Assembly: GCA_963769745.1 (NCBI GenBank)
Contig: CAVYNB010000012.1
Span: 1 to 41,500, forward strand
Origin: JALORV01 sp963769745
GTDB lineage: Bacteria > Pseudomonadota > Gammaproteobacteria > Burkholderiales > Burkholderiaceae_F
Direction of reading: 5' to 3'
Length of the DNA stretch: 41,500 nucleotides
Part shown: positions 10,335 to 18,450 of the stretch, piece by piece
Layout: each line of letters opens with the position of its first letter
Numbering within the stretch: position 1 is the first letter of the stretch
Translations under genes and position numbers: made by a program
Notes under the pieces: model-generated
What the model saw: only the letters and a program-made list of their open reading frames with translations
What the model was told of the DNA's origin: nothing
The model's database searches: none

Positions 10335-10574
10335 ATCCGACCACGCCGGCCGATCGTCCCGAACTCCGAACTGACTAGCGTGTGCGCGTGGGCCGTGCGT
10401 AGCCACGTACGCGTCGCACGCGCCTCGGATGGCAGACTCCGCATTTCGCGCGTTGATCGATTCCAGCCACTGCTGCGTTGTGGGTCCAAGGTTGCGCAGC
10501 GTCGACAACGACGGTGCAAAATCGCGCGGTACGTCGATCAGGAAGATTCGTAATGTTCGTAGTGAACTTCGCAC

Positions 10575-11020
10575 ATGACTGACATTGAGTTGAGCACGGG
10601 CCGGGCCATCGACGCGTGGCGGCCGGCATGGCAACAACTACTTGCCTCGGCCGGGCTGCCGACCGACGACCTCGGTGAGGTCGACTGCGCATGGAAAGCG
10701 CGCCAGCGGAGCCGAACTGATTGCGGCCGCTGGCGTGCAGTGCCAGGGCGAGCACCGCCTGCTGCGCTCGATGGTGGTCGCTCCCGACCATCGTGGCGCG
10801 GGCTGGGGCGGTCGGTTGCTGGCCAGCATCGAATCGGACTTGCGGCAGGACGGCGTCCGCAGCCGTGTGGCTGCTGACGACGGGGGCCGCAGACTTCTTT
10901 CAGCGTCACGGGTATGTCGTACGACCGCGCTCGGAGGCCCCAGCGGCGATCGCATCGACGCAGCAGTTCCGTGGCCTGTGCCCGGCCTCGGCGGTGCTGA
11001 TGCTCAAGCGCCTCGACTGA
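10575..11020 (+). CDS. ArsN2-like GNAT acetyltransferase, two frameshifts
   Basis: A GCN5-type N-acetyltransferase. Combining three frames gives AWQQLLASAGLPTDDLGEVD, GAELIAAAGVQ, LLRSMVVAPDHRGAGWGGRL (the acetyl-CoA R/Q-x-x-G-x-G/A motif as RGAGWG), AVWLLTTGAADFFQRHGYV and the ending CPASAVLMLKRLD. AGLPTDDL, LLTTGAADFF, STQFR-like and CPASAV segments match the ArsN2 branch that often lies in arsenic-resistance operons, where related ArsN1 enzymes acetylate arsenical antibiotics. Breaks are near 10692-10700 and 10862; removing one base at each gives 147 residues. No other ars gene is nearby, so the substrate is unknown. Its 3' end overlaps the convergent lrgB by 17 bases. Confidence 0.72.
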
Positions 11021-11744
11021 GCAGTGCGACCAGCGCCGGCGCGAGCCATGGCGCGACGAACGCGGTCACAAGCGCCGTCAGACCCATCGCAAGTCCGGCG
11101 AACGCGCCCATCTGTTCGCTCACCTGGAACGCGCGTGCGGTACCGATGCCGTGCGCCGCGACGCCCACCGCAAATCCGCGCGCCGGATGCGAGTCGATGC
11201 GCAGGGCATTGAGCAGCGGCCGCGCGATGATGGCGCCGGTCATCCCGGTCAGGATCACGAACACCGCGGTCAGCGAGGGCAGGCCGCCGATTTTTTCGGC
11301 AATGCCCATCGCGATCGGCGTCGTCACCGACTTCGGTGCCAGTGACAGCAGGGTTTCGCGTGATGCGCCCAGCATCCACGCAATGCCCACGGCCGACACG
11401 ATGGCGGTCGTCACGCCGGCGGCGAGTCCCAGTGTCAGCGGCAACCAGAGGCGGGCGAGTCGCGCGCGCTGGTCGTAGAGCGGAATCGCCAGGGCCACGG
11501 TCGCCGGTCCGAGCAGGAAGTGCACGAACTGCGCACCGTCGAAGTAGGTGGCATACGGTGTGCCCGTCACGACCAGCAACGCGACCAGCAGGATGACCGC
11601 AATGGCCACCGGGTTGGCAAGCGGGTTCATGCCCGCGCGCTGATAGATGCGCCAGGCGACGAGGTACGCGAGCAGCGTGGCCGTCAGTCCGAGCAGCGGC
11701 GTGGCGGCGAGATAGACCCAGATCGAATCAAGCCTCGGTGTCAT
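11004..11744 (-). CDS. lrgB: LrgB/CidB-family membrane protein, probable glycolate (or related carboxylate) carrier subunit
   Basis: A 246-residue polytopic protein with the LrgB signature LAPKSVTTPIAMGIAEKIGG and conserved AAHGIGTARAFQ. About seven hydrophobic stretches are visible from residue 8 onward. The family includes staphylococcal LrgB/CidB, and the fused plant homologue PLGG1 exports glycolate and glycerate from chloroplasts; bacterial relatives also carry pyruvate. It overlaps lrgA by 17 bases and both lie directly downstream of glcDEF on the same strand. I infer a glycolate carrier for the oxidase encoded by the same transcript. The murein-hydrolase-regulator name usual for the family is less likely here. 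The gene is intact. Confidence 0.88.
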   Translation of the reverse strand: MTPRLDSIWVYLAATPLLGLTATLLAYLVAWRIYQRAGMNPLANPVAIAVILLVALLVVTGTPYATYFDGAQFVHFLLGPATVALAIPLYDQRARLARLWLPLTLGLAAGVTTAIVSAVGIAWMLGASRETLLSLAPKSVTTPIAMGIAEKIGGLPSLTAVFVILTGMTGAIIARPLLNALRIDSHPARGFAVGVAAHGIGTARAFQVSEQMGAFAGLAMGLTALVTAFVAPWLAPALVALLSRGA

Positions 11745-12087
11745 CGGGCGCGAAGCGGCGTGCGGTCCAGGTGACGACCAGCGCCGTGACGGCGATGGCC
11801 AGAGCGGTGCTCACGAGGAGCGAGACGACGATCGGCAACCACTCCTGGCCGATGCGCGTCACGTGCAGCATGACGCCGACACCGGCCGGTACGAAGAGCA
11901 GCGACAGATGCTTGAGCAGCTCCAGCGACGTCGGTCGAAGCGTGTCGACCGCAGCGGGGCGCGCCATCAGGACGACGAGCAGCAGCACCATGCCGAGCAC
12001 CGGACCGGGAATCGGCAAACGCAGCAGGTAACTCAGCACCTCGCCGATCGTCTGAAAGACGAGCAGCGTCGCGACCGCTTCCAGCAT
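11728..12087 (-). CDS. lrgA: LrgA/CidA-family membrane protein
   Basis: A 119-residue small membrane protein with four hydrophobic segments, beginning MLEAVATLLVFQTIGEVLSYLL. The IPGPVLGMVLLLVVL stretch is the LrgA/CidA/YohJ signature, and LLKHLSLLFVPAGVGVM is also typical. The ATG at 12087 is preceded by AAAGG and lies 10 bases after the glcF stop, so it is almost certainly on the glc transcript. It ends inside the start of lrgB, the usual arrangement for this two-component carrier. The pair corresponds to the N- and C-terminal halves of plant PLGG1. Confidence 0.9.
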   Translation of the reverse strand: MLEAVATLLVFQTIGEVLSYLLRLPIPGPVLGMVLLLVVLMARPAAVDTLRPTSLELLKHLSLLFVPAGVGVMLHVTRIGQEWLPIVVSLLVSTALAIAVTALVVTWTARRFAPDDTEA

Positions 12088-12097
12088 GAAGCCTTTC

Positions 12098-13324
12098 TCA
12101 GCGCGGATTCAAGCGACCGTCCAGCCACTCGATCCAGTGCATCACGCGCGTCTCGGTGCCACTTTGCAGGTGCGTGATGCATCCGATATTGGCCGAAAGG
12201 ATCGCGTCGGGCTGCGGCGCCTGCAGGTGGCCGAGGCGCCGGTCGCGTAGCTGGATCGAGAGCTCCGGCTGCAGCACCGAGTAGGTGCCGGCCGAGCCGC
12301 AGCAGAAGTGGCTCTCGCCGATGGGCGCCACGGTGGCACCCAATGAGGTGAGCAGCGCCTCGACCGCGCCCTTCACCTTGAGCCCGTGCTGCAGCGTGCA
12401 GGGCGAGTGAAACACCACCTTGCCGGCAACGCCGTTGCCGAGCCTGCGCTTCAGTTCGTCGCCGAGCGCCGGCAGGATCTCGGCGACGTCCTTCGTCAGT
12501 TCACTGACGCGCTGGGCCTTCGCCGCGTACGCCGGATCGCGCGCGAGCATGTGGCCGTACTCCTTGACCTGCAGACCGCAGCCGCTCGCATTCATGACGA
12601 TCGCCTCGGCGCCCGCCTCGATCAGCGGCCACCAGGCATCGATATTGCGGCGGGCATCGTCGAGCCCGCCGTCCTGGTCGTTCAGGTGATAACGGATCGC
12701 ACCGCAGCAGCCCGCGGCCGCGGGACGCATGACTTCGATGCCGAGCGCATCGAGCACACGCGCCGTCGACGTGTTGATGTTCGGCGCCATCGCCGGCTGC
12801 ACGCAGCCTTCGAGCAGGATCATCCTGCGCGACTGCTGGCGCGACGGATAGGCGCCTGCCGGAGTCGAGGCCGGCACCTTGGCCTTGAGGCTCGCGGGCA
12901 GCATCGGCCGCACGAACTGACCGAGCTTCATCGCCGGTCCGAACAGCGGGCTCGTCAGTCCGGCCTTCAGCACTGCACGGATGGTACGGTCGGCGAACGG
13001 GCGCGGGACGTGCTCGTCGACGAGCTTGCGGCCGATGTCGACGAGCCGGCCGTACTGCACACCCGACGGGCAGGTCGTTTCGCAGCTGCGGCAGGTCAGG
13101 CACCGATCCAGGTGCAGCTGCGTCTTCGCGGTGACCGCTACGCCCTCGAGCATCTGCTTCATCAGATAGATGCGGCCACGCGGCGAATCGAGCTCGTCAC
13201 CGAGCAGCTGGTAGGTCGGGCAGGTGGCCGTGCAGAAACCGCAATGCACGCACTTGCGCAGGATCGCGTCCGCCTCCTTGCCGTCGGGCGTGTCGCGGAT
13301 CCAGTCGGCGAGTTGAGTCTGCAT
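12098..13324 (-). CDS. glcF: Glycolate oxidase iron-sulfur subunit GlcF
   Basis: A 408-residue electron-transfer subunit of membrane-associated glycolate dehydrogenase, matching E. coli GlcF in length. Two 4Fe-4S motifs lie near the N-terminus: CVHCGFCTATCP and CLTCRSCETTCP. Two CCG-domain segments follow, with AAGCCGAIRYHL and ESHFCCGSAGTYS. The C-terminus ANIGCITHLQSGT is conserved. The start at 13324 lies 2 bases after the glcE stop, so the two are translationally close. Downstream lrgA begins 10 bases after the GlcF stop. No frameshift is present. It passes electrons from the GlcD/GlcE flavins toward the quinone pool. Confidence 0.95.
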   Translation of the reverse strand: MQTQLADWIRDTPDGKEADAILRKCVHCGFCTATCPTYQLLGDELDSPRGRIYLMKQMLEGVAVTAKTQLHLDRCLTCRSCETTCPSGVQYGRLVDIGRKLVDEHVPRPFADRTIRAVLKAGLTSPLFGPAMKLGQFVRPMLPASLKAKVPASTPAGAYPSRQQSRRMILLEGCVQPAMAPNINTSTARVLDALGIEVMRPAAAGCCGAIRYHLNDQDGGLDDARRNIDAWWPLIEAGAEAIVMNASGCGLQVKEYGHMLARDPAYAAKAQRVSELTKDVAEILPALGDELKRRLGNGVAGKVVFHSPCTLQHGLKVKGAVEALLTSLGATVAPIGESHFCCGSAGTYSVLQPELSIQLRDRRLGHLQAPQPDAILSANIGCITHLQSGTETRVMHWIEWLDGRLNPR

Positions 13325-13326
13325 GG

Positions 13327-14398
13327 CTAGGCCAGTGGGACCAGTCGGCCCGGGTTGAAGATGCCGGCGGGATCGAACTCGGATTTCAGTCGCGTGTTCA
13401 GCCGCGCCAGGACCGGGTCGAGCGCCTGGAATGCCGGAACGCGATCGCCGCCTCTGAATCGGGTGGCATGTCCACCGACGGCGGCGACCCTCGAACGAAG
13501 CTCGTTTGCATCGATATCGCCGACCAGCCAGCGCTGGCCGCCATGCCACTCGATCAGCGTCGCGCCGAGACCGAGCGGCGGCGTGGTCGGTGGCACTGCC
13601 AGCCGCCACAGTGTGGTCTGGGCGCTCGGACTGGAAATAGGGATGGCGCTGCTCGCGCAGTTCGACCCACCAGCGTTCGGCACCATCGACAACACTGCCG
13701 CCGAGCCGTGCCTGCGCCGCGTCGACGGCCGCGCGCGCGCCGGACAGTCGCAGCCACAGCGTGCCATCGAGCCAGGCACTGCCCGAGATCGGCAGCGGCT
13801 GGCCGCCCCACTCGTTCAGCTGGCGGATCGCCGCGGCTTCGTCCATTTCGAAGCGCAGCGTGCGCTCGGCGACCGGACGCGGCAGTACCTTCAGCGAAAC
13901 GTCGACCAGCACTCCGAGCGTGCCGAGCGAGCCAGCGAGTACGCGCGCCATGTCGTAACCGGCGACGTTCTTCATCACGCGCCCGCCAAACGAAAGCACG
14001 TCGCCGCGACCGTCGATGACGCTCGCGCCGAGCACGAAGTCACGTATCGATCCTGCCGCGACACGACGTGGGCCGGCGAGGCCGGCGGCGACGGCACCGC
14101 CGACGGTGGCCGTCGCGCCGAAGTGCGGCGGTTCGAACGGCAGCATCTGATTGTGCTCGGCGAGCGACGCTTCGAGCTCGACCAGTGCCGTGCCGGACCG
14201 GACGGTGACGACGAGTTCGGTCGGCGCGTAATCGACGATGCCGCTGTATTCGCGCGGATCGAGTGGCTCGCCTGACGTCGCGTTGCCGTAGAAGTCCTTC
14301 GTGCCGCCCGCGCGGATGTGCAGTGGCGAGCGCTTCTCCGTCGCGGTGCGCACACGATCGCGCAGGCGCGTCAGCGCCGGAGACTCGTGCTCTGTCAT
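13327..14398 (-). CDS. glcE: Glycolate oxidase FAD-binding subunit GlcE, one frameshift
   Basis: Second flavoprotein subunit of glycolate dehydrogenase. The N-terminal FAD-binding (PCMH) domain shows LHIRAGGTKDFYG, PPHFGATATVGGAVAAGLAG, GGRVMKNVAGYDMARVLAGS and LGVLVDVSLKVLP. The C-terminus is FDPAGIFNPGRLVP. The reading frame changes near 13610-13630, around PYFQSER; removing one base yields 356 residues, close to the family's ~350. It starts 67 bases after the glcD stop and ends 2 bases before glcF. Both halves carry family residues with no stop codons other than the frame change, so a sequence error is more likely than decay. Confidence 0.92.
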
Positions 14399-14465
14399 CG
14401 TGTGCTTCGGGAATTGGTACGCCGGTGGTTCAGCGCGCGGGACGCGGCGAGCGGCATCGTCGGGC

Positions 14466-16006
14466 TCAGAAGCGCGGCAGTTCGGGGAACTTCAGCTGGC
14501 CGCCGTGCACATGCATCTTGCCGTACTCGGCACAGCGGTTCAGCGTCGGCACCGCCTTGCCCGGATTCAGCAGACCCGGCGGATCGAAGGCGCGCTTGAT
14601 CGCGTGGAAGGCCTGCAGCGTCGCGCTATCGAACTGCTGGCACATCTGGTGGATCTTCTCGACGCCGACACCGTGTTCGCCGGTGACCGTGCCGCCGACG
14701 GCGATCGACAACTCGAGGATCTCGAAGCCGAATTCCTCGGCGCGCACGACGGATGCGGGTCGTTGGCGTCGAACATGATCAGCGGATGCAGGTTGCCGTC
14801 GCCGGCGTGGAAGACGTTGGCGCAACGCAGGTCGTACTTCTGCTCCATGGCGGCGATCGCCTTCAGCACTTCGCCGAGGCGCTTGCGCGGGATCGTGCCG
14901 TCCATGCAGTAATAGTCGGGCGAGATGCGGCCCACCGCGGGAAACGCCGCCTTGCGCCCGGCCCAGAAACGCAGGCGCTCGGGCTCGGATTGCGAGACCG
15001 TCAGCCGCGTCGCGCCGCTCGTCTCGAGCACCGCCTTGATGCGATCGATCTCCTCGGCCACTTCTTCAGGCGTGCCATCGGACTCGACCAGCATGATGAT
15101 GGCCGCGTCGAGGTCGTAGCCAGCCTTCACGAACGGCTCGACGGCGGCGGTGGCCGGCTTGTCCATCATTTCCATGCCGGCCGGGATGATGCCGGCGGCG
15201 ATCACCGCGGCGACGGCGTCGCCGCCCTTCTCGACGTCGTCGAACGACGCCATGATGACCTGCTGCTTCTGCGGCTTCGGCACCAGCTTCAGCGTCGCTT
15301 CGGTCAGCACCAGCAGCAGGCCTTCGGAGCCCACCGCCAGCGGCAGCAGGTCGTAGCCCGCGGTGTCCGGTGCCTCGGAACCGATCTCGACGATGTCACC
15401 CTCGATCGTCACGCCGCGCACGCGCAGCACGTTGTGCAGCGTGAGCCCGTACTTCAGGCAGTGCACGCCGCCGGCGTTCTCGGCAATGTTGCCGCCGATG
15501 GTGCAGGCGATCTGGCTCGATGGATCGGGCGCGTAGTACAGGCCGAGATGCGCCACTGTCTCGGAAATCGCCGAGTTGCGCACGCCGGGCTGCACCTTCG
15601 CGGTTCGCGCCAGCGGATCGATCTTCAGGATGCGATTGAATTTGGCGAGCGACAGCAGCACACCCTGGCCATGCGGCAAGGCGCCGCCCGAAAGCCCCGT
15701 GCCCGCACCGCGCGGCACGACGGGCACCTGCAGGTCGTGGCAGGCGCGCAGGATCTGCACGACCTGAGCCTCGTCCTCCGGCAGCGCGACCACCATCGGC
15801 AACTGGCGGTACAGCGTCAGGCCGTCGCACTCGTAGGGCCGCGTGTCCTCTTCGCGCCACAGCACGCAATGGTCGGGCAGGAAGCTGCGCAGCCGCGCGA
15901 CGACGGCGCGCTGGCGTTCGACATCGACCGGACCGGCGCCTTCAAGCGGGATGCGTTCGGACAGCATCTGCATCGGCGGGTGCGCGAGGTCGGCGGGAGC
16001 GTTCAT
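14466..16006 (-). CDS. glcD: Glycolate oxidase FAD subunit GlcD, one frameshift
   Basis: Catalytic subunit oxidising glycolate to glyoxylate. The FAD-binding region has VPVVPRGAGTGLSGGALP, SSQIACTIGGNIAENAGGVH and GLTLHNVLRVRGV. The C-terminal domain contains NVFHAGDGNLHPLI and GTVTGEHGVGVEKI, then KRAFDPPGLLNPGK. The frame shifts at about 14755, between MFDAND and RAEEFGFEILEL. Adding one base makes exactly 513 residues, near the E. coli length of 499. It is the promoter-proximal gene of glcD-glcE-glcF-lrgA-lrgB. A 15-bp palindrome lies 85 bases upstream. No Shine-Dalgarno is clear before the ATG at 16006. The Dld-type oxidase at 28057 is a paralogue. Confidence 0.94.
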
Positions 16007-16090
16007 GGCGGTGACGGTATCACGCAGGCGGGTCGCGGTGGCAGCCGATCAAGCGCGCACTTTACCGCTGAGTGCCAGTCCCGCGCGTGC

Positions 16091-16105
16091 TTGTGTCCGA
16101 CACAA
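16091..16105. promoter_or_regulatory. 15-bp palindrome in the glcD / hydrolase intergenic region
   Basis: TTGTGTC-C-GACACAA is a perfect 7-bp inverted repeat with a 1-base centre, 85 bases upstream of glcD and about 100 bases before the divergent hydrolase. Its GTnnnAC core resembles sites of FadR-subfamily GntR regulators, the group that includes GlcC and LldR. No regulator gene adjoins it here. Operator function is inferred. Confidence 0.45.
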
Positions 16106-16206
16106 ATCGGCAACATCGCGGAAACGTTCGGCTGGTGTCATGCTGCGGATCGACAGGAGGCCGAAAGCTTGGATTCAATGAATCGGGTCGGCGATGCACG
16201 ACGCCC

Positions 16207-17415
16207 ATGGCTCTCGCGTGCGTCGCCGGGTTAACGGCCTGCTGGCGGCTGTTCGACACCGGCCCCGCCGCGGCGGCCCCTGCAGGGGTGGCGGCGCCGC
16301 TGCCGTTGCCGGTGACACCGTGGCGCGATGACGTATCGCCGGCCTTGACATCGGGCCGCTGGCACTGGATCGATGCAAGTCGCGATCGCTCGATCGTTGC
16401 GCAGTGGCACGCGCCGAGCAATTCGGCCGCCCAGGCGCTGCTGCTCGTGTTGCCCGGACTGGCGCAGGGCAGTTCGGCACCTCAGGCGCTGATCGAGGCG
16501 CTGGCCGGCAGTGGCTTCGTGGTCGTGACGATCGGGCATCCGGGCAACGATGCCGAGGTGTGGCGCAGCCCCGAGGCGCGCCGCGCGGACTTCAATCTGG
16601 CCGCGCGACGGATGTACTCGGTGGCCGAAGTCGCGGAACGGGGCGCCGATGTGCGATTCGTGCTGGACGCGCTCGAGCGCGAGCCGCCGTCGTGGCTGCC
16701 ACGGGCGGCCAGCGCGCGCGTCGGCGTGATCGGCATTGGCCTGGGCGCGCAGACGACACAGTGGCTGCTGGGCGAACAGATGGCGCGCAACCAGGCTCCG
16801 GTCGTTGAGCGCCGCGTTCGGGCGGTCGCCCTCCTCGGTCCCTATGTAGGCTTCGAAGGACCGGCCATGCATCAGCGCTACGGTGCGATCACGACGCCAA
16901 TGCTGCTGGCCTATGGCCTGACGGAGACCGATCCCTATGGACTGGGCATGACCTCGCAGCAGCGGCGCGCAATGGTTGACCTGCTGGTCAACGCGCGCGT
17001 CATCGAAGTGCGACTGCCGGCGGTTTCGCTGGCGACGCTGCTCACCCCAGGTTCCGAGCCAGCTCCCGCTGAGACGGCCCGAGGGCTGCCGCCGCTGCCG
17101 GGCGGCGGGACTACGCCGCGCGGTGAGCCGCCGACGCGCGGCGGACGGGCGCCCGGGGGCGGCACGCCACCGATGACCGGGGGTCCGTCTGGCGATCCGA
17201 CGTCGATGCCAGACAGGCCGTCGGGTGCCCGCAGCGTTCGCAGTCAGCAGGCTGAGCGCGTGGCCGTGCTGTTTTCCGTCACTGCGTTCTTCGAGTCGGA
17301 ACTGCTCGGCAGCGCCGACGCGCGCGAGTGGCTGGAAGGTCCTCACCCCGGACCGGCGCTATGGACGTTTCACCCCGCGGGCCGGACGGGCCGCGCGCCG
17401 GTCGCTGGCCGGTAG
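16207..17415 (+). CDS. Alpha/beta-hydrolase-fold lipoprotein lacking the catalytic serine
   Basis: A 402-residue exported protein whose body resembles dienelactone-hydrolase/PAF-acetylhydrolase-type esterases (LLLVLPGLAQGSSAPQALIE, GSGFVVVTIGHPGND, ADVRFVLDALE). At the nucleophile elbow, where GxSxG is expected, it has VIGIGLGAQ, so serine is replaced by glycine, and no histidine follows in the usual place (VSLATLLTPG). A Pro/Gly/Arg-rich low-complexity stretch occupies residues 300-345. The N-terminus MALACVAGLTAC carries a lipobox but lacks positive charges. The preceding bases 16169-16206, in another frame, read (TTG)DSMNRVGDARRPW after AGGAGG. A one-base shift near 16200 would supply the normal basic signal start. 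It is convergent with a related active-type hydrolase. Confidence 0.62.
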   Translation: MALACVAGLTACWRLFDTGPAAAAPAGVAAPLPLPVTPWRDDVSPALTSGRWHWIDASRDRSIVAQWHAPSNSAAQALLLVLPGLAQGSSAPQALIEALAGSGFVVVTIGHPGNDAEVWRSPEARRADFNLAARRMYSVAEVAERGADVRFVLDALEREPPSWLPRAASARVGVIGIGLGAQTTQWLLGEQMARNQAPVVERRVRAVALLGPYVGFEGPAMHQRYGAITTPMLLAYGLTETDPYGLGMTSQQRRAMVDLLVNARVIEVRLPAVSLATLLTPGSEPAPAETARGLPPLPGGGTTPRGEPPTRGGRAPGGGTPPMTGGPSGDPTSMPDRPSGARSVRSQQAERVAVLFSVTAFFESELLGSADAREWLEGPHPGPALWTFHPAGRTGRAPVAGR

Positions 17416-17421
17416 GAGCCT

Positions 17422-18450
17422 TCAGCGCAGCGGTGCAGTGACGACGCGCGCCACGATCGGGCGATAGCGCTCGGTCCAGCGATCAAGGGCTTCCGCAGCG
17501 CCGCCGAACACCCGCCGGATGAACACGAGCGACAGTTCACGCGTCGCGGCTTTGACCTGCGGGTTCAGTTGCGCACCGCCGGTGCCGGCGCGGTCGGTGA
17601 AGATGCTGTGCGAACCGCCGGCAAAGATCGCCAGCGTCTTGTCCCTGCTGCCGATCGCCTCGAATACAGCGACGCGATCATCGGCGCCCGAGTAATAGCC
17701 CGGAATCTGGATCACGTCTTCCGTGGCGGTGATGTGCAGTGTCGGAATGGTGACGTGTTTCAGGATCCGCGACGGATCGGTCTCGCCGTAGAACGGCGGC
17801 GCCGAAATCAGAATGGCGGCGCGATAGCGGGGATCGCTGTAGTCGATCGTGCGGCCGTTGCGCTCGACGCGCGCGCCGGCGGCCAGCAGCGCGGTATTGG
17901 CGCCGTACGAATGACCGGCGACGACAATGTGCTCGCGATCGACGCGCGTTGCGTGTTCGCTCGACAGCAACTGGTCGAGGGCGAAACGCAGGTCGAGCGC
18001 ACGGTCGATGGCTTCACGCTCCTGCGCGGCGTCGTGCAGTCGCCCGATGAGTCCGAACGGGTTGCCGACCCAGATCGCACGATCGCTGCCGACATGCTGG
18101 ACGTGCAGGCTGGCGATGCCGTTCGCGGCGAAATGGCTGCCGAGATAGCTGTAGCCGCGGCGCGATCCGCCGATGCCGTGCGAGAAAACGACCAGCGGAA
18201 TGCTCGCTCCGGGCTCGATCACTTCCGGCAGGTACAGGCGCACCGGCACGGCGCGGCCGCGCAGTGGATCGATCCACTCGTATTCGACTGTCGTAAATGC
18301 CGGTGCCGGAACAGTGCTTGCCGTCGCGATGGATTCGTCCGGAACCTGCGCTGCCAGGGGCGCGACGAAGAACAGACCGAGGGCCAGTCCGATCCCGCCG
18401 CAGGCCGCCAGGGCGCGGCGTCGGTTCATGGGATGCTCGGTCATCATCAT
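17422..18450 (-). CDS. Exported alpha/beta hydrolase (dienelactone hydrolase/esterase-like)
   Basis: A 342-residue predicted periplasmic esterase. A twin-arginine-like signal (MNRRRALAACGGIGLALGLFF, counted from the inner ATG at 18429) is followed by the hydrolase fold. LVVFSHGIGGSRRGY forms the oxyanion region, VVAGHSYGANTALL contains the nucleophile serine, ITATEDVIQIPG the acid and FAGGSHSIF the histidine. I extend the start to the ATG at 18450 because GGGAG precedes it and it overlaps the RND pump stop as ATGA; ATGs at 18447, 18444 and 18429 are alternatives. It is the last gene of the tetR-adaptor-pump operon. The convergent gene ends 6 bases away. Substrate unknown. Confidence 0.78.
   Translation of the reverse strand: MMMTEHPMNRRRALAACGGIGLALGLFFVAPLAAQVPDESIATASTVPAPAFTTVEYEWIDPLRGRAVPVRLYLPEVIEPGASIPLVVFSHGIGGSRRGYSYLGSHFAANGIASLHVQHVGSDRAIWVGNPFGLIGRLHDAAQEREAIDRALDLRFALDQLLSSEHATRVDREHIVVAGHSYGANTALLAAGARVERNGRTIDYSDPRYRAAILISAPPFYGETDPSRILKHVTIPTLHITATEDVIQIPGYYSGADDRVAVFEAIGSRDKTLAIFAGGSHSIFTDRAGTGGAQLNPQVKAATRELSLVFIRRVFGGAAEALDRWTERYRPIVARVVTAPLR

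Noticed and set aside
10553..10563. ATGTTCGTAGT, sharing 11 bases with the 20-bp repeat unit at 33013
   Set aside because: A single 11-base match in 41 kb is near chance, it has no tandem copies, and it is not at a stop/start junction.
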